DNA from: Halothiobacillus neapolitanus c2
Lineage (GTDB): Bacteria; Pseudomonadota; Gammaproteobacteria; Halothiobacillales; Halothiobacillaceae
Direction of reading: 5' to 3'
Assembly (NCBI RefSeq): GCF_000024765.1
Contig: NC_013422.1
Location: forward strand, 2,065,501-2,129,500
DNA length: 64,000 bases
Positions 27,912 through 39,004 of the stretch are shown one piece after another. Under the pieces are notes generated by a model that saw only the letters and a list, made by a program, of their open reading frames with translations, was not told where the DNA came from and searched no databases. A program made the translations under genes and the position numbers. Each line of letters starts with the position of its first letter. Within the stretch, counting starts at the first letter, position 1.

Positions 27912-30295
27912 GCCACGACCTCCCGTGACACTTCAACCAAACCGCCGATGGCTGGCAGCGCAACACTCGCTTCGCTGACATAAATCAGCAATGCGCCTTG
28001 CGGCACGGAATCATCGAATTTAACCGTCATCTCCGTTGAACAACCGGACTGGGTGATGGTCACGACACTGCCCTCATCCCAGTTCTGTTGCGCAGCATCA
28101 GCCGGGTTAACGAGGCAATGGCGCTGTTTATTCGCCAAATCCGTTACTTGCAAAGGCTTGGCACGGCGAATGACGCCATCGACGGCATACATCGCCACTG
28201 GTGCAATGCGCACCCAGCCATCCGCCGATGGGGCAGTCGCCGGTCGGACAGCGCCGAGTACGTCACTTTCGTTGCTCAGGCTGACCTGAGCGCACTGGGA
28301 TTGCACTTCCGCACGCACCTCGGCGGCGTCCATGAAATCAAAGCCACTCAGATCCAGTAGATTACCGAGAACGCGCAGTACCTTCCAACCCGGACGGGAC
28401 TGGGCCCAAGAGCGGACGATGCCGCGTTGTGGCTGCCAACGGCCTTCGCCATTGACCCACGTGCCCGCAGATTCAACAGCGGTACCAATCGGCAGTAAAA
28501 TATCCGCAAACTCAAGTTGGCTGGGGGTGAGGTGAGAAACCAGACTGACCACGCATTCTGCCGCACGCAAGCGGTCCAACGCTTCAGCGCCCGCCTGAGT
28601 ATCGAGATCCGGATCGATACCACACAACAACATCGCAGGCTTAGGCGACTGCAGCAGTGTTTGGGCATTTGCTCCTGATCCGACAGCAGCCTGACCACCC
28701 GCCAGACGATGCGGCACGGCGCCCGCCAACCAAGCCCCCGGCTGATTACCGCCTTGCGGCAGAATGCCCAGAGAAACATCAAGCGCCTTGGACAAACGAC
28801 CGGCCAGATAGCGAATCGCGCCGTACTGCGGATCGTTCTGCGCCAGATGCCCCAAGAAGATCGCAGTATTCGCGCCTTTTTTGAGATCAGCAAGAATTTG
28901 AGTGCACAGTTCCGTATCGACCGGTGCAGACTCTGTGAGCCCTTCGGGCAAAGTCACGCCTGAGGCTCGACTCAAGGCAATCAGCACATCCAACAAACCG
29001 CCGTCTGGAGCACAAGCCCATTGCGCAGCGGAGAAGGTCAGAGATTCTTTAACCGGATAAACCACATGTATTCGGGCGCGCTTGGTCAACGCCGCCATGC
29101 GCAGACGATGACCAAACAGTGGAATGTCCTCACGGATCGAACCACCGATCACCAGCACCGATTTGAGCTGGCTGATCTGGGCGATGTCTATGCCAAACCA
29201 CGGCATGACCGGATCGCCCGCATCGGCCGAGAAATCAGTCTGGCGCAGGCGATGATCGACGTTATTCGAGCCCATGCCACGAATGATTTTCTGGAACAGG
29301 TACAGTTCTTCAAGGCTCGAGTTGGGAGAGATCAGTCCGCCCAGGGCCTGAGCGCCCTGCTGCTGCACGATGCCTTGAATTTTTTCGGCCACAAGAGCGA
29401 GTGCGGTATCCCAATCCGTTGCATGCCATTGCCCATCTCGCTTGATCATCGGCTGTGCCAGACGATCTTCGGTAAACAAGCCGGTGTAGGCATAACGATC
29501 GCGATCCGATAGCCAGGTTTCATTGATCAGATCGTTATCGCGCGGCACCGTACGCATGACCTGTCCATCACGCGTGTGGAGGTACAGATTAGAGCCGAAG
29601 GCATCATGAGTTGAGATGTGCGCTTGCTGCACCAATTCCCACGGACGGGCGGTATATCGCGACGGCTTGGCCGTGAGGGCACCCACCGGGCACAGGTCAA
29701 TCACGTTGCCGGATAATTCTGATGTCACGCTTTTGGCAATGTAGGTGCCGATTTCCATGTGATCGGAACGACCAACCACACCCAATTCTTTCAAACCGGC
29801 GATTTCTTCACCGAAACGCACACAGCGCGTGCAGTGGATGCAGCGCGTCATATCGGTGGCAATCAGTGGACCGATGTCTTTATCCTTGACGACCCGCTTG
29901 ACCTCGGAGTATTGCCCGACGCCTTCACCATAACCCATGGCCAGATCCTGCAACTCGCACTCACCGCCCTGATCGCAAATTGGGCAATCAAGCGGGTGGT
30001 TGATCAGCAAAAACTCCATGGTCGCACGTTGCGCCGCCAGCGCTTTCGGGCTGCGCGTTTGCACCTTCATGCCTTCGGAAATGGGCGTGGAACAGGCGGG
30101 CAACGGCTTAGGCGCACGAGCCACTTCAACCAGACACATGCGGCAGTTGGCCGCGATCGATAGTTTGCGGTGATAGCAAAAGCGTGGAATGTTGATGCCC
30201 GCCTGATCGGTCACTTCGATCAGCATATCGCCCTTGCGTCCTTTCAGGGGGAGGCCATCAACTTCGATGGTGATCAAATCGTCATGAATACTCAA
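27905..30295 (-). CDS. nuoG: NADH-quinone oxidoreductase subunit G
   Basis: 796 aa from the TTG at 30295, which gives the expected start [14 protein letters not shown]; a longer frame reaches back over the nuoF end and looks wrong. The 2Fe-2S ferredoxin domain (about residues 1-80: [22 protein letters not shown]) is followed by the His-Cys 4Fe-4S part ([16 protein letters not shown]) and a molybdopterin-oxidoreductase-like remainder without cofactor residues I can confirm. It carries the longest wire of iron-sulfur clusters in complex I. Overlaps nuoH. Confidence 0.95.
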   Translation of the reverse strand: MSIHDDLITIEVDGLPLKGRKGDMLIEVTDQAGINIPRFCYHRKLSIAANCRMCLVEVARAPKPLPACSTPISEGMKVQTRSPKALAAQRATMEFLLINHPLDCPICDQGGECELQDLAMGYGEGVGQYSEVKRVVKDKDIGPLIATDMTRCIHCTRCVRFGEEIAGLKELGVVGRSDHMEIGTYIAKSVTSELSGNVIDLCPVGALTAKPSRYTARPWELVQQAHISTHDAFGSNLYLHTRDGQVMRTVPRDNDLINETWLSDRDRYAYTGLFTEDRLAQPMIKRDGQWHATDWDTALALVAEKIQGIVQQQGAQALGGLISPNSSLEELYLFQKIIRGMGSNNVDHRLRQTDFSADAGDPVMPWFGIDIAQISQLKSVLVIGGSIREDIPLFGHRLRMAALTKRARIHVVYPVKESLTFSAAQWACAPDGGLLDVLIALSRASGVTLPEGLTESAPVDTELCTQILADLKKGANTAIFLGHLAQNDPQYGAIRYLAGRLSKALDVSLGILPQGGNQPGAWLAGAVPHRLAGGQAAVGSGANAQTLLQSPKPAMLLCGIDPDLDTQAGAEALDRLRAAECVVSLVSHLTPSQLEFADILLPIGTAVESAGTWVNGEGRWQPQRGIVRSWAQSRPGWKVLRVLGNLLDLSGFDFMDAAEVRAEVQSQCAQVSLSNESDVLGAVRPATAPSADGWVRIAPVAMYAVDGVIRRAKPLQVTDLANKQRHCLVNPADAAQQNWDEGSVVTITQSGCSTEMTVKFDDSVPQGALLIYVSEASVALPAIGGLVEVSREVVAC

Positions 30296-30314
30296 AGACT
30301 TAACCCTGTTTCTG

Positions 30315-31604
30315 TTAGACCGTCGCCAAACCGTCAGCAATCATGCTGTGGCCATGCTCGATGTAATATTCAAATTCGTGACGGAAATGCTTAAGGAAGC
30401 TCCGCACAGGAACGGCGGCCGCATCGCCCAACGCACAAATGGTTCGCCCTTCGATCTTGCTGGCCACATCATCCAATCGGTTCAAATCGGCCATGGCGCC
30501 TTTGCCTTCAACAACGCGGGTGAGCATCCGGTAAAGCCAACCAGTACCCTCACGGCAGGGCGTGCATTGACCGCATGACTCCGAATAGTAGAAGCGAGAA
30601 ATGCGGCGCAAGGCTTCGACCATGCATGCCGAGTCATCGATCACGATCAGGCCGCCCGAACCAAGGAACGTGCCTGATTTGGCGATCGAGTCATAATCCA
30701 TGTTGGTCTGCATCATCACGGAACCCGGCACTACCGGAGTAGAGGTACCGCCCGGGATCACCGCCTTGAGCTTGCGACCTTCGCGTACGCCACCGGCCAT
30801 GGACAGCAGTTCACTGAAGGGTAAACCCATGGGGATTTCAAAGACACCCGGCTTGTTCACATGACCTGAAACCGAGAACAACTTGAGGCCGCCGCTGTTC
30901 GGCACGCCCAAGTCCGCAAACCACTGGCCGCCGTTGCGCATGATGGCGGGAACCGACGACAGTGTTTCGGTGTTGTTTACCGTGGTCGGACGTCCGTACA
31001 AACCAAAATTTGCCGGGAACGGGGGCTTGAATCGCGGTTGGCCTTTCTTGCCTTCCAGAGATTCGAGTAAGGCCGTCTCTTCCCCGCAGATGTAGGCGCC
31101 GGCGCCCAACGAGCCGTACAGATCGAAATCAATGCCGGAGCCTTGCAGATTTTTGCCCAGCAAGCCCAACTCGTACGCTTCCTTGACCGCGGTTTCAAAA
31201 CGGCGGAACACCAAGTCGGTGAACTCGCCGCGCATGTAGTTGTAACCCACCGTGGCGCCAATGGTGTAACCCGCAATCGCCATGCCTTCCACCAGAGCAT
31301 GAGGATTATTAAGCAAAATCTGACGATCTTTCGCAGTACCCGGCTCGGACTCATCCGAGTTGCAAACGACATACTTCTGACCGGGCGCATTGCGCGGCAT
31401 GAAGGACCATTTGAGGCCGGTCGGGAAGCCCGCACCGCCTCTACCGCGAAGGTTTGAGGTTTTCAGTTCTTCGATAATCAGTGCGGGATCGGTTTTTTCG
31501 GCCAGGATTTTGCGCCAGGCCGAATAGCCTCCGGTCTTGAGGTAACTCTCAAGCGTCCAGGGCTCATCAAACTGCATCGTCGCAAAGCAGACTTGTTCCG
31601 TCAT
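30315..31604 (-). CDS. nuoF: NADH-quinone oxidoreductase subunit F
   Basis: 429 aa. NADH-binding [15 protein letters not shown] and FMN-binding [19 protein letters not shown] regions are intact, and the 4Fe-4S (N3) motif [11 protein letters not shown] lies near residue 345. It accepts hydride from NADH on FMN and passes electrons into the chain. Four bases separate it from nuoE. Confidence 0.97.
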   Translation of the reverse strand: MTEQVCFATMQFDEPWTLESYLKTGGYSAWRKILAEKTDPALIIEELKTSNLRGRGGAGFPTGLKWSFMPRNAPGQKYVVCNSDESEPGTAKDRQILLNNPHALVEGMAIAGYTIGATVGYNYMRGEFTDLVFRRFETAVKEAYELGLLGKNLQGSGIDFDLYGSLGAGAYICGEETALLESLEGKKGQPRFKPPFPANFGLYGRPTTVNNTETLSSVPAIMRNGGQWFADLGVPNSGGLKLFSVSGHVNKPGVFEIPMGLPFSELLSMAGGVREGRKLKAVIPGGTSTPVVPGSVMMQTNMDYDSIAKSGTFLGSGGLIVIDDSACMVEALRRISRFYYSESCGQCTPCREGTGWLYRMLTRVVEGKGAMADLNRLDDVASKIEGRTICALGDAAAVPVRSFLKHFRHEFEYYIEHGHSMIADGLATV

Positions 31605-31608
31605 CGCG

Positions 31609-32106
31609 TCACTCCAGCTTATCGAGGATGGCGTCGACCTTTTGAGGTGTCAGCCGTTCGTAATAGACATGATCGACCTGCATCATCGGACCGCCGTCGC
31701 AGGCGGCCAGGCACTCTTCTTCCACTTTAAGGTAGATTCGGCCATCAGGAGTCGACTCACCGAGCTTGATACCCAGTTTCTTCTCACAATGCGCCACAAT
31801 CTCGTCCGAACCCATCAAAGCACATGAAATGTTGGTACAGATGGAGACGTGATGCCGGCCACAGGGTTTGGTTTCCAGCATGGAATAGAAAGTCGCCACT
31901 TCATAAACCGAAATAGGCGGCATTTCGAGGTACTCGGCAATCGCATCCATCAAATCCGTAGTCAAATAACCTTCATTCTGGTGCTGCGTTTCGCGAAGTG
32001 CGGCCAGCACGGCCGACTGCTTCTGCTCGGGCGGATACTTGCTAAGCCAATGATCAATCTCATGGCGCGTGTGATCGCTCAGCAAATGGATCTTACTGTC
32101 TTTCAT
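31609..32106 (-). CDS. nuoE: NADH-quinone oxidoreductase subunit E
   Basis: 165 aa, thioredoxin-like fold. The 2Fe-2S (N1a) ligands are the Cys pair in CTNISC and the pair in [11 protein letters not shown]. The helical N-terminal part is normal. The start ATG shares one base with the nuoD stop (TAATG), so translation is probably coupled. Confidence 0.97.
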   Translation of the reverse strand: MKDSKIHLLSDHTRHEIDHWLSKYPPEQKQSAVLAALRETQHQNEGYLTTDLMDAIAEYLEMPPISVYEVATFYSMLETKPCGRHHVSICTNISCALMGSDEIVAHCEKKLGIKLGESTPDGRIYLKVEEECLAACDGGPMMQVDHVYYERLTPQKVDAILDKLE

Positions 32107-33359
32107 TAACGGTCCACCTCACCAAAAACAATGTCTTGCGTGCCGATAATCGCCACGACATCGGCCAGCATGTGACCACGCGACATCTCGTCCAAAGCAG
32201 AAAGGTGCGCAAAGCCCGGCGCGCGGATTTTCAAGCGATAAGGTTTGTTGGCGCCATCAGACACCAAATAGATACCGAATTCACCCTTGGGATGCTCGAC
32301 CGCGGCATAGGTCTCGCCTTCTGGGAGGCAATAACCCTCGGTGAACAATTTGAAATGGTGAATCAGCGATTCCATGTCCGCCTTAACTTCTTCTCTGCGC
32401 GGCGGGGCGATCTTACGGTTATCCACCATGACCGGACCTGGATTCTTGCGTAGCCAGTCGATACATTGCGTGATGATTCGGTTGGACTGCCGCATTTCTT
32501 CGACGCGAACGAGGTACCGATCGTAGCAATCACCCGTGACGCCCACAGGAATGTCAAAGTCCAGTTGGTCATAAACGGCATAAGGCTGTTTCTTGCGCAG
32601 ATCCCACTCGATACCGGAACCTCGCAGCATCGGGCCGGTAAAACCCAACGCAATCGCGCGATCCGGTGGAACAATGCCAATGTCAACCGTACGCTGTTTC
32701 CAGATTCGATTATCGGTGAGCAGCGTCTCGTACTCGTCCACATAACCCGGGAATCGCTGGGTGAAATCCTCGAGGAAATCCAGCAGGGAGCCTTGGCGAG
32801 ATTCGTTCATCCGACGGACATCGCGCTCGCTATGCCACTGTGATTTCTCATACTGCGGCATTGAGTCGGGCAAATCCCGCGCTACGCCGCCCGGACGATA
32901 ATATGTGGCATGCAAGCGCGCACCGGAGACCGCTTCGTAGCAATCCATCAGATCCTCCCGCTCGCGGAAGGCATAGAGGAAAACGGTCATCGCACCGATA
33001 TCCAGTGCGTGCGCCCCGAGCCAGAGCAAGTGGTTCAGAATACGGGTGATCTCGTCAAACATAACGCGTATGTACTGCGCCCGTTCGGGAATCTCGAGAT
33101 TGACCAACTGCTCGATAGCACGAACATAGGCATGTTCATTGCACATCATGGAAACGTAATCCAGTCGATCCATGTAACCGATAGACTGGTTATAAGGTTT
33201 GCTCTCGGCCAGTTTTTCGGTTCCACGATGAAGCAGACCGATGTGCGGATCGGCGCGAATAATGGTCTCGCCATCCATCTCCAGCACAAGGCGTAATACG
33301 CCGTGGGCAGATGGATGCTGCGGACCGAAGTTCAACGTATAATTGGCAATTTCCGGCAT
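32106..33359 (-). CDS. nuoD: NADH-quinone oxidoreductase subunit D
   Basis: 417 aa. The opening [22 protein letters not shown] and the [14 protein letters not shown] segment are the family signature, and the conserved His and Tyr contribute to the quinone site with NuoB. nuoC and nuoD are separate genes here, not the fused nuoCD of enterobacteria. Two bases separate it from nuoC. Confidence 0.97.
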   Translation of the reverse strand: MPEIANYTLNFGPQHPSAHGVLRLVLEMDGETIIRADPHIGLLHRGTEKLAESKPYNQSIGYMDRLDYVSMMCNEHAYVRAIEQLVNLEIPERAQYIRVMFDEITRILNHLLWLGAHALDIGAMTVFLYAFREREDLMDCYEAVSGARLHATYYRPGGVARDLPDSMPQYEKSQWHSERDVRRMNESRQGSLLDFLEDFTQRFPGYVDEYETLLTDNRIWKQRTVDIGIVPPDRAIALGFTGPMLRGSGIEWDLRKKQPYAVYDQLDFDIPVGVTGDCYDRYLVRVEEMRQSNRIITQCIDWLRKNPGPVMVDNRKIAPPRREEVKADMESLIHHFKLFTEGYCLPEGETYAAVEHPKGEFGIYLVSDGANKPYRLKIRAPGFAHLSALDEMSRGHMLADVVAIIGTQDIVFGEVDR

Positions 33360-33361
33360 GA

Positions 33362-34096
33362 TCAGCGCCCTCCCCGTGTGGGCTCTTCGGGCACGACGTA
33401 ACGGCTATCGTGGCGATGTACTTTGGGCACCAGCACACGCGGCTCAATGGAAACGGGCTCGTAAACCACCCGATTCTTTTCCGGGTCGAACCGAACTTCG
33501 ACGTTACCGATCAATGGAAAATCCTTGCGCATCGGATGACCCACAAAGCCGTAATCCGTAAGGATCCGGCGCATGTCGGGATGGTCATCGAACAGAATAC
33601 CAAAGAGGTCGAAGGCTTCACGCTCGAACCAATTTACAACCGGCCAGACGCTCACGACCGAAGGAACCGTAGGCAATTCAGCATCGACGCAGGGAATCCG
33701 GACACGGACACGCCAGTTGTGCTTGTATGAAAGCAAATGAGCCACGACGGCGAAACGAGGACGGTCCTGATTACCTGACCGCATCTCATCCCCGAACTTC
33801 AGGCGAGCATTACTGGCCGGTTCAACGCCGCGACTGTAACCCGCGTAGGACACACTTTCTTCGCCTGCCCATTCTTGCCGGCCAAATTCCAAATAGTCGA
33901 TGCCACACAGGTCGACGCATTGATCAAAGTGCGTTTCAGGCGCAGAAGCCAAACGCTTTGCCACTTCTTGCCAATGCGCCGCCGCCACTTCAATAGTGAT
34001 TTCATCCAACGCAACGGTCAGATTAACCAACAGATCGCCAAGCACAGATTCCAGGGCTGGTTTCAGGGCCGGATTAAGCCTTTGCTGCACAGTCAT
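33362..34096 (-). CDS. nuoC: NADH-quinone oxidoreductase subunit C
   Basis: 244 aa. The core signature [10 protein letters not shown] followed by [24 protein letters not shown] (about residues 158-192) is the 30-kDa-subunit hallmark. A longer C-terminal tail (about 205-244) is present. It lies in the peripheral arm beside NuoD. Start ATG at 34096, 37 bases after nuoB. Confidence 0.96.
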   Translation of the reverse strand: MTVQQRLNPALKPALESVLGDLLVNLTVALDEITIEVAAAHWQEVAKRLASAPETHFDQCVDLCGIDYLEFGRQEWAGEESVSYAGYSRGVEPASNARLKFGDEMRSGNQDRPRFAVVAHLLSYKHNWRVRVRIPCVDAELPTVPSVVSVWPVVNWFEREAFDLFGILFDDHPDMRRILTDYGFVGHPMRKDFPLIGNVEVRFDPEKNRVVYEPVSIEPRVLVPKVHRHDSRYVVPEEPTRGGR

Positions 34097-34133
34097 AATG
34101 ATCTACTTTGCCTATTGTTTTGCGCCAACACAA

Positions 34134-34613
34134 TCAGCTCCGTGCGATTGTATTGGTACGGCGAATCTTGTTCTGAAGCTGAATAATCCCGTACAGCAAG
34201 GCTTCGGCCGTTGGCGGACAGCCCGGAACGTAAATATCAACTGGCACAATCCGGTCGCAACCGCGCACAACGGCGTAAGAATAATGATAGTAGCCGCCAC
34301 CATTGGCGCAGGACCCCATGGAAATAACCCAACGTGGTTCAGCCATCTGATCGTAGACCTTGCGCAAAGCCGGGGCCATTTTATTGACCAGGGTGCCAGC
34401 CACGATCATCACATCCGACTGACGCGGGCTGGGGCGGAAAACAACGCCGAACCGGTCCAGATCGTATCGGGCAGCGCCCGCATGCATCATTTCGACCGCA
34501 CAACAGGCCAAACCGAACGTCATGGGCCAGAGCGAACCGGTACGCGCCCAGTTAATCAGCTTGTCGGCAGAAGTGGTGACGAAGCCTTTTTCGAGAACAC
34601 CTTCTATTCCCAT
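34134..34613 (-). CDS. nuoB: NADH-quinone oxidoreductase subunit B
   Basis: 159 aa from ATG 34613, chosen because the protein then begins [15 protein letters not shown] and overlaps the nuoA stop by a few bases; the longer frame runs into nuoA. The tandem Cys pair in [12 protein letters not shown] plus Cys in [12 protein letters not shown] and [12 protein letters not shown] ligate cluster N2, the last electron donor to quinone. Confidence 0.97.
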   Translation of the reverse strand: MGIEGVLEKGFVTTSADKLINWARTGSLWPMTFGLACCAVEMMHAGAARYDLDRFGVVFRPSPRQSDVMIVAGTLVNKMAPALRKVYDQMAEPRWVISMGSCANGGGYYHYSYAVVRGCDRIVPVDIYVPGCPPTAEALLYGIIQLQNKIRRTNTIARS

Positions 34614-34960
34614 TCCAGCGCCCCCTTCTTCCACTCGTACACGAACCCGACGACCAGAACCCCCAAGAAGATGGCCATGGCAATCAAACCGAAATGGCCG
34701 ATCTGATCCAGGGCTACAGCCCAAGGGAACAAAAAGGCGATTTCCAAGTCGAAAATAATGAAAAGTATGGCAACTAAATAGTAACGCACATCAAATTTCA
34801 TTCGAGCATCTTCAAATGCAGCAAAACCGCACTCATACGGAGCGTTCTTCGAAGAATCTGGGCGGAAGGGAGCCAGAAGCTTACCGCCGAACAACAGCCC
34901 CAATGAGAACAGTACGGCAACGCCGAAGAAAATCAGGATGGGAAGATAACCTTCTAGCAC
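34604..34960 (-). CDS. nuoA: NADH-quinone oxidoreductase subunit A
   Basis: 118 aa, three membrane helices (about residues 5-25, 63-83 and 90-110). The loop [28 protein letters not shown] is the family mark; its Cys is the one exposed in the deactive state of complex I. First gene of the nuo operon, 10 bases overlapping nuoB. The 133 bases upstream to the tRNA gene contain AT-rich sequence but no promoter I can defend. Confidence 0.97.
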   Translation of the reverse strand: MLEGYLPILIFFGVAVLFSLGLLFGGKLLAPFRPDSSKNAPYECGFAAFEDARMKFDVRYYLVAILFIIFDLEIAFLFPWAVALDQIGHFGLIAMAIFLGVLVVGFVYEWKKGALEWE

Positions 34961-35093
34961 GGGGCACCCTCTCGGTCAGCGCGAACCAACGTTCGCTTGA
35001 TTTTTAGCGCGCAAACTAAAACCCAGCACACAAGCATCTCCTGCGGACTGGCCAACGTTATTGTTGTTATTATTATTACTTTAGTACATAAAT

Positions 35094-35178
35094 TGGTGCG
35101 GACGGTGGGACTCGAACCCACACAGCTTTCGCCACTACCCCCTCAAGATAGCGTGTCTACCAATTCCACCACGTCCGC
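35094..35178 (-). tRNA. leuU: tRNA-Leu (anticodon GAG)
   Basis: 85 bases with encoded CCA (35094-35096 on the minus strand). The acceptor arms GCGGACG and CGTCCGC pair fully, the anticodon stem CTATC/GGTAG encloses the loop TTGAGGG with anticodon GAG, there is a class II variable arm, and the T loop is GGTTCGAGTCC-type. It reads CUC and CUU. It lies between secG and nuoA, the same place as leuU after secG in E. coli. Confidence 0.96.
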
Positions 35179-35258
35179 GAAATCTGCGCCTGCCTTCACC
35201 AGCGATCAAACTGGCGCAACAGACTTTCTACTCTGTACAAGCCAGGTCATTTACCAGG

Positions 35259-35717
35259 TCACTTACTCGGCACATCGTCCGGCTTGGTTGAACCATTAGC
35301 CGCCGGCGCGACCTGCTCGCTGCCCCCCGATGTGGATGGCACATCAGAAGGTTTACCTTGACTCGCTGGTGCAGGGGTCACTGACTCAGAAGTTGAAGGC
35401 ACTGAATTCTGTGGATTTGGCTTAGAACCATCCCCAGAGTCCGTCTTTGAAACGGGCACAGAATTTACCACGCTGGAAGGACTATGTGAAGTATTAATGA
35501 CGTAGGCAAGAAGCAAACTGGTTGCAAAGAAAGCGACCACAAGCCAACCCGTCAATTTTTGCAGAAAGGTAGCTGCGCCACGCGCGCCAAATACAGTGCC
35601 AGACGAGCCTGAGCCAAACGCAGCCCCGGCATCTGCACCCTTGCCATGCTGGATCAGCACCAAGCCAATCAAGGCCAAACCAATCAGTACATGCCCAATC
35701 AAAATCAATGTTTGCAT
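35259..35717 (-). CDS. secG: Preprotein translocase subunit SecG
   Basis: 152 aa from ATG 35717, which overlaps the tpiA stop by ATGA; an earlier ATG lies inside tpiA. Two membrane helices (about residues 3-22 and 54-74) enclose the loop GADAGAAFGSGSSGTVFGARG, the SecG signature. It assists protein export at the SecYE channel. The C-terminal tail (about 78-152) is rich in Ser, Pro, Thr and Gly, longer than in E. coli SecG (110 aa), and looks disordered. Confidence 0.94.
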   Translation of the reverse strand: MQTLILIGHVLIGLALIGLVLIQHGKGADAGAAFGSGSSGTVFGARGAATFLQKLTGWLVVAFFATSLLLAYVINTSHSPSSVVNSVPVSKTDSGDGSKPNPQNSVPSTSESVTPAPASQGKPSDVPSTSGGSEQVAPAANGSTKPDDVPSK

Positions 35718-36487
35718 CACACGGTTCCAAGCGAGTCGGCCGCAGCACGACAAATAATCATAAAATCTTCGGCCTTCAAGGATGCGCCGCCAATCAAGCC
35801 GCCATCAATGTCAGGCTGGGAAAACAGTTCGGCAGCGTTATCCGGCTTCACCGATCCACCGTACTGAATGCGCACGGCACGCGCGACCGATGCGTTTTGC
35901 CCTGCAATCAGACCACGAATCGTAGCGTGCATTGCCTGCGCCTGCTCGGGCGAAGCAGTCAAACCGGTCCCGATCGCCCAGACAGGCTCATACGCGATAA
36001 CGATTCGATCAAATGCAGCGACACCAACCTCGTTAATGACCGCCTGCACTTGAGAGCAGACGACTTCATCCATATGCCCGGATTGACGCTCTTCCAAAGT
36101 TTCGCCCACACACAGAACGGGCATGAGACCGGCTGCCAGAGCGCGCCCGACTTTGCGAGCAATCACGTCATTCTGCTCACCGAAAAGTGCCCGGCGCTCG
36201 GAGTGACCGATCAGCACATGGTGACAACCTACATCACGCAGCATGTCTGCCGAGACTTCGGCCGTGTAGGCACCCTCGACATACTCCGAGCAATCCTGAG
36301 CACCAACCTTCAAATCCGTATGCGCTGCTTGGCGCACCGTTTGCGGAATAAGAACGAACGGAGGGCAAACCCCTACGTCGATCGCATCCAATCCCGTTAC
36401 CCCGGCAAGAATGCCCGCCACCAACGCCTCCGAAGAGGCCGTAGAGCCATTAAGCTTCCAGTTTCCGAGTACGATTGGCTTACGCAT
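35717..36487 (-). CDS. tpiA: Triosephosphate isomerase
   Basis: 256 aa. NWKLNGS at the N-terminus carries the active-site Asn and Lys, His in IGHSERR is the electrophile, and the Glu in AYEPVWAIGTG is the catalytic base. It interconverts dihydroxyacetone phosphate and glyceraldehyde 3-phosphate. It is cotranscribed with secG (4-base overlap). glmM ends 126 bases upstream. Confidence 0.97.
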   Translation of the reverse strand: MRKPIVLGNWKLNGSTASSEALVAGILAGVTGLDAIDVGVCPPFVLIPQTVRQAAHTDLKVGAQDCSEYVEGAYTAEVSADMLRDVGCHHVLIGHSERRALFGEQNDVIARKVGRALAAGLMPVLCVGETLEERQSGHMDEVVCSQVQAVINEVGVAAFDRIVIAYEPVWAIGTGLTASPEQAQAMHATIRGLIAGQNASVARAVRIQYGGSVKPDNAAELFSQPDIDGGLIGGASLKAEDFMIICRAAADSLGTV

Positions 36488-36613
36488 GCCGTCCTATTTC
36501 CCCTTGGTTTTGCCCTTTCTGGAACGCACCCGCGCCCAATCTGTTATCAAAAAGGCCGATTAGGTTACTTGTACAAACGCGTTAAATCAATCACTCATAC
36601 GCACTTATCACGA

Positions 36614-37954
36614 CTAATCCTCATGGGATAGAGCGATGTCCGTTACTTCCTGCGCCAGCTTTTTCGCCTGTTTCTCAACCAAATCAGCCTGCTTACCCTC
36701 AACCATGACTCGAATCAGGGGCTCAGTACCCGATGCACGAAGCAGGACGCGACCATCATCACCCAGAACTTTTTCGACAGCCTGCACCGCCGAGGTGATG
36801 CGCGGCTGACTCAAATCACACTTCTGGTCCGTGCGCACATTGATCAGGGTCTGCGGAAAAATTGACATTTTTTGGGTGAGTGCGCGCAAGCTTTGACCAC
36901 TGGCCTTCATCGCTGAAAGAACCTGTAGCGCAGCCACAATACCGTCGCCCGTGGTATGCCGGTCCAGACACAAAATATGTCCGGAGGACTCGCCACCCAA
37001 GAGCCAGTCATGACGCTTCAGGGTTTCGTGCACATAGCGATCACCAACATTAGCCCGCACAAAGGGCAATCCCAACGCCTTGATTGCCAACTCGAGACCG
37101 AGGTTACTCATTAGCGTGCCGACCACGCCACCGTTGTAACCTGATCGACTGACACGATCCGCCGCAATGATGTACAGCAACTGATCGCCATCCAGCACCT
37201 GACCCTCGGCATCGACGAGCAACACGCGGTCTCCATCACCATCCAGTGCCACACCAAGATCCGCACGGAACTCTGTAACTGCCCGCTGAAGCGAGGCAGG
37301 ATCGGTCGACCCCACGCCTGCATTGATATTTAATCCATCCGGTTCAACGCCAATTCGAATCACTTCGGCACCGAGCTCCGTGAACACGCGCGGTGCAACC
37401 TGATACCCGGCTCCGTTGGCGCAATCGACAACGATCCTCAGATTCGACAAGGACAAACCGGTTTCGATTGAGCTCTTGCAGAACTCGATATAGCGACCCG
37501 GGGCATCGTCAATACGTTGCGCCTTGCCCAATAAATGTGGACGGGCCACGGTCATGGGTTCGTCCAGCATGCGCTCTATTTCAGCCTCGATCACATCCGG
37601 TAATTTTTCTCCATGTGAGGAGAAAAATTTAACACCATTATCCTGAAACGGGTTGTGAGAAGCGCTGATAACCACACCAGCCGATCCTCGCAACGTGCGC
37701 GTCAGGTAGGCAATGGCTGGCGTGGGCATTGGCCCCAGCAAACGAACATCGACGCCTGCAGCAGAAAAACCCGCCTCAAGTGCCGACTCGAACATGTATC
37801 CGGAAATTCGTGTGTCCTTTCCAATAAGCACCCGACGGCGTCCTTCCTGACCCAGTACCATGCCTGCGGCCCAGCCGAGTTTAAGCACGAACTCCGGCGT
37901 CATTGGCCATCGCCCTACAGTACCTCGGACACCATCGGTCCCAAAAACCTTCAT
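36614..37954 (-). CDS. glmM: Phosphoglucosamine mutase
   Basis: 446 aa. The phosphoserine loop [13 protein letters not shown] has the catalytic Ser99; the metal-binding DGDGDR motif is near residue 240, the sugar-binding GGESSGH near 323, and a C-terminal [15 protein letters not shown] phosphate-binding motif. It converts glucosamine 6-phosphate to 1-phosphate for UDP-GlcNAc, hence peptidoglycan and lipopolysaccharide. In E. coli folP-glmM-secG are adjacent; here a cytochrome gene separates folP and glmM. Confidence 0.97.
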   Translation of the reverse strand: MKVFGTDGVRGTVGRWPMTPEFVLKLGWAAGMVLGQEGRRRVLIGKDTRISGYMFESALEAGFSAAGVDVRLLGPMPTPAIAYLTRTLRGSAGVVISASHNPFQDNGVKFFSSHGEKLPDVIEAEIERMLDEPMTVARPHLLGKAQRIDDAPGRYIEFCKSSIETGLSLSNLRIVVDCANGAGYQVAPRVFTELGAEVIRIGVEPDGLNINAGVGSTDPASLQRAVTEFRADLGVALDGDGDRVLLVDAEGQVLDGDQLLYIIAADRVSRSGYNGGVVGTLMSNLGLELAIKALGLPFVRANVGDRYVHETLKRHDWLLGGESSGHILCLDRHTTGDGIVAALQVLSAMKASGQSLRALTQKMSIFPQTLINVRTDQKCDLSQPRITSAVQAVEKVLGDDGRVLLRASGTEPLIRVMVEGKQADLVEKQAKKLAQEVTDIALSHED

Positions 37955-38047
37955 ACCCGTTCACCTTAAACTTCTTCTGCCGCCCGCATCCTAACCGAAA
38001 TCGCGCCTGCCGCCACTCAATAGTGCTCAGTCAGAGAAATCGCCCAA

Positions 38048-38077
38048 ACAAAAAACCGCCTCATCAAAAGGCGGTTC
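38048..38077 (-). terminator. Intrinsic terminator of the cytochrome c gene
   Basis: On the minus strand AACCGCC, TTTTGATGA loop, GGCGGTT followed by TTTTT; 7-bp stem, about 42 bases after the cytochrome stop and before glmM. It isolates the cytochrome gene from glmM. Confidence 0.85.
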
Positions 38078-38118
38078 ATAGGGACAACACCACCTTAAGG
38101 AGGTGGCGATCGATACTG

Positions 38119-38835
38119 TTACTCGGTCTGAGCCATGTTGTTGTCAGCGCCTTTAACATTCATTTGAGAAATGTAAGCGGCCAAGTCACGGATCTCTTCA
38201 GGCGTCAGGTATTTCGCTTGTGCGTTCATGACATAAGAGTACTGGCCCAACTGCTTGCCAGACTTGTACATTTCAAGCATTGAAGTGGTTGCAGAAACCG
38301 GCAATCCAGAAAGCTTCGGTGCATTCAGGAGTTTTCCACCCTCGCCCTCTGCACCGTGACAGACGGCACAGCTTGAGAACAGCGCATGACCAAAGCCGAT
38401 GTTGGCATCTGCCTTGATCATGTTGGCTGCAGGCGCAGCAGCAGCCGGTGCCGCAGCAGCAGGCGCACTTGCTGCCTGTGCACCGCCACCAAGGGTAGCG
38501 ATGTAAGCGGCGAGGTCAGCAATATCTGCCGGAGACAGGTTGGCGGCCTGAGGCGCCATGGTGCCATAGCGTGCGCCACCAAGGTTATGAGCCTTCAGTG
38601 TAGCCATATCGCCTTTTTTGAACGCAGTCAGGATGGTTTCAGCATCCGCCGCGTTCAAATGAGTCAACGCGGGGAAAGCCCCCCCGTTACCTTTTCCATC
38701 TGCGCCGTGGCAGGCTGCGCACGTTGCAAATTTTGTTTTACCCGCAGCAGCATCACCTGCGGCCATTGAAACCACGGGCTGAATCATCAAACCGCCCAAC
38801 ATGACAGCCAATAGCGAACGACGCATCATTTTCAT
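38119..38835 (-). CDS. Diheme class I c-type cytochrome
   Basis: 238 aa from ATG 38835, which has GAGAGAGTAACT just upstream. A signal peptide (about residues 1-26, cleaved after MAA) sends it to the periplasm. Two haem-binding motifs, CAACH (Cys39, Cys42, His43) and CAVCH (Cys156, Cys159, His160), lie in two repeats with Met axial candidates (GTMAPQAANLSP and NAQAKYLTPEEI regions), joined by an Ala/Pro linker (about 119-139). This is like a cytochrome c4 that shuttles electrons to a terminal oxidase; the exact partner cannot be told. The gene sits alone between folP and glmM, with its own terminator. Confidence 0.9.
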   Translation of the reverse strand: MKMMRRSLLAVMLGGLMIQPVVSMAAGDAAAGKTKFATCAACHGADGKGNGGAFPALTHLNAADAETILTAFKKGDMATLKAHNLGGARYGTMAPQAANLSPADIADLAAYIATLGGGAQAASAPAAAAPAAAAPAANMIKADANIGFGHALFSSCAVCHGAEGEGGKLLNAPKLSGLPVSATTSMLEMYKSGKQLGQYSYVMNAQAKYLTPEEIRDLAAYISQMNVKGADNNMAQTE

Positions 38836-39004
38836 AGTTACTCTCTCGTTTTTATCATGACAATTTGAACGCAATGCACTTCAACAGGCACACGCCGATC
38901 AAATACCCCCGACTAGGTAAAATATCAGAGAACACTAATGGGGAACAACCGGATGCGTCTTATGCATCAATAAATAAATATATGGTCACGGCAATGAAAT
39001 CAAA

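Noticed and set aside
35041-35093. T/A-rich run after the tRNA-Leu gene as a terminator
   Set aside because: No hairpin precedes it; it may instead be part of the nuo promoter region or simply AT-rich spacer.
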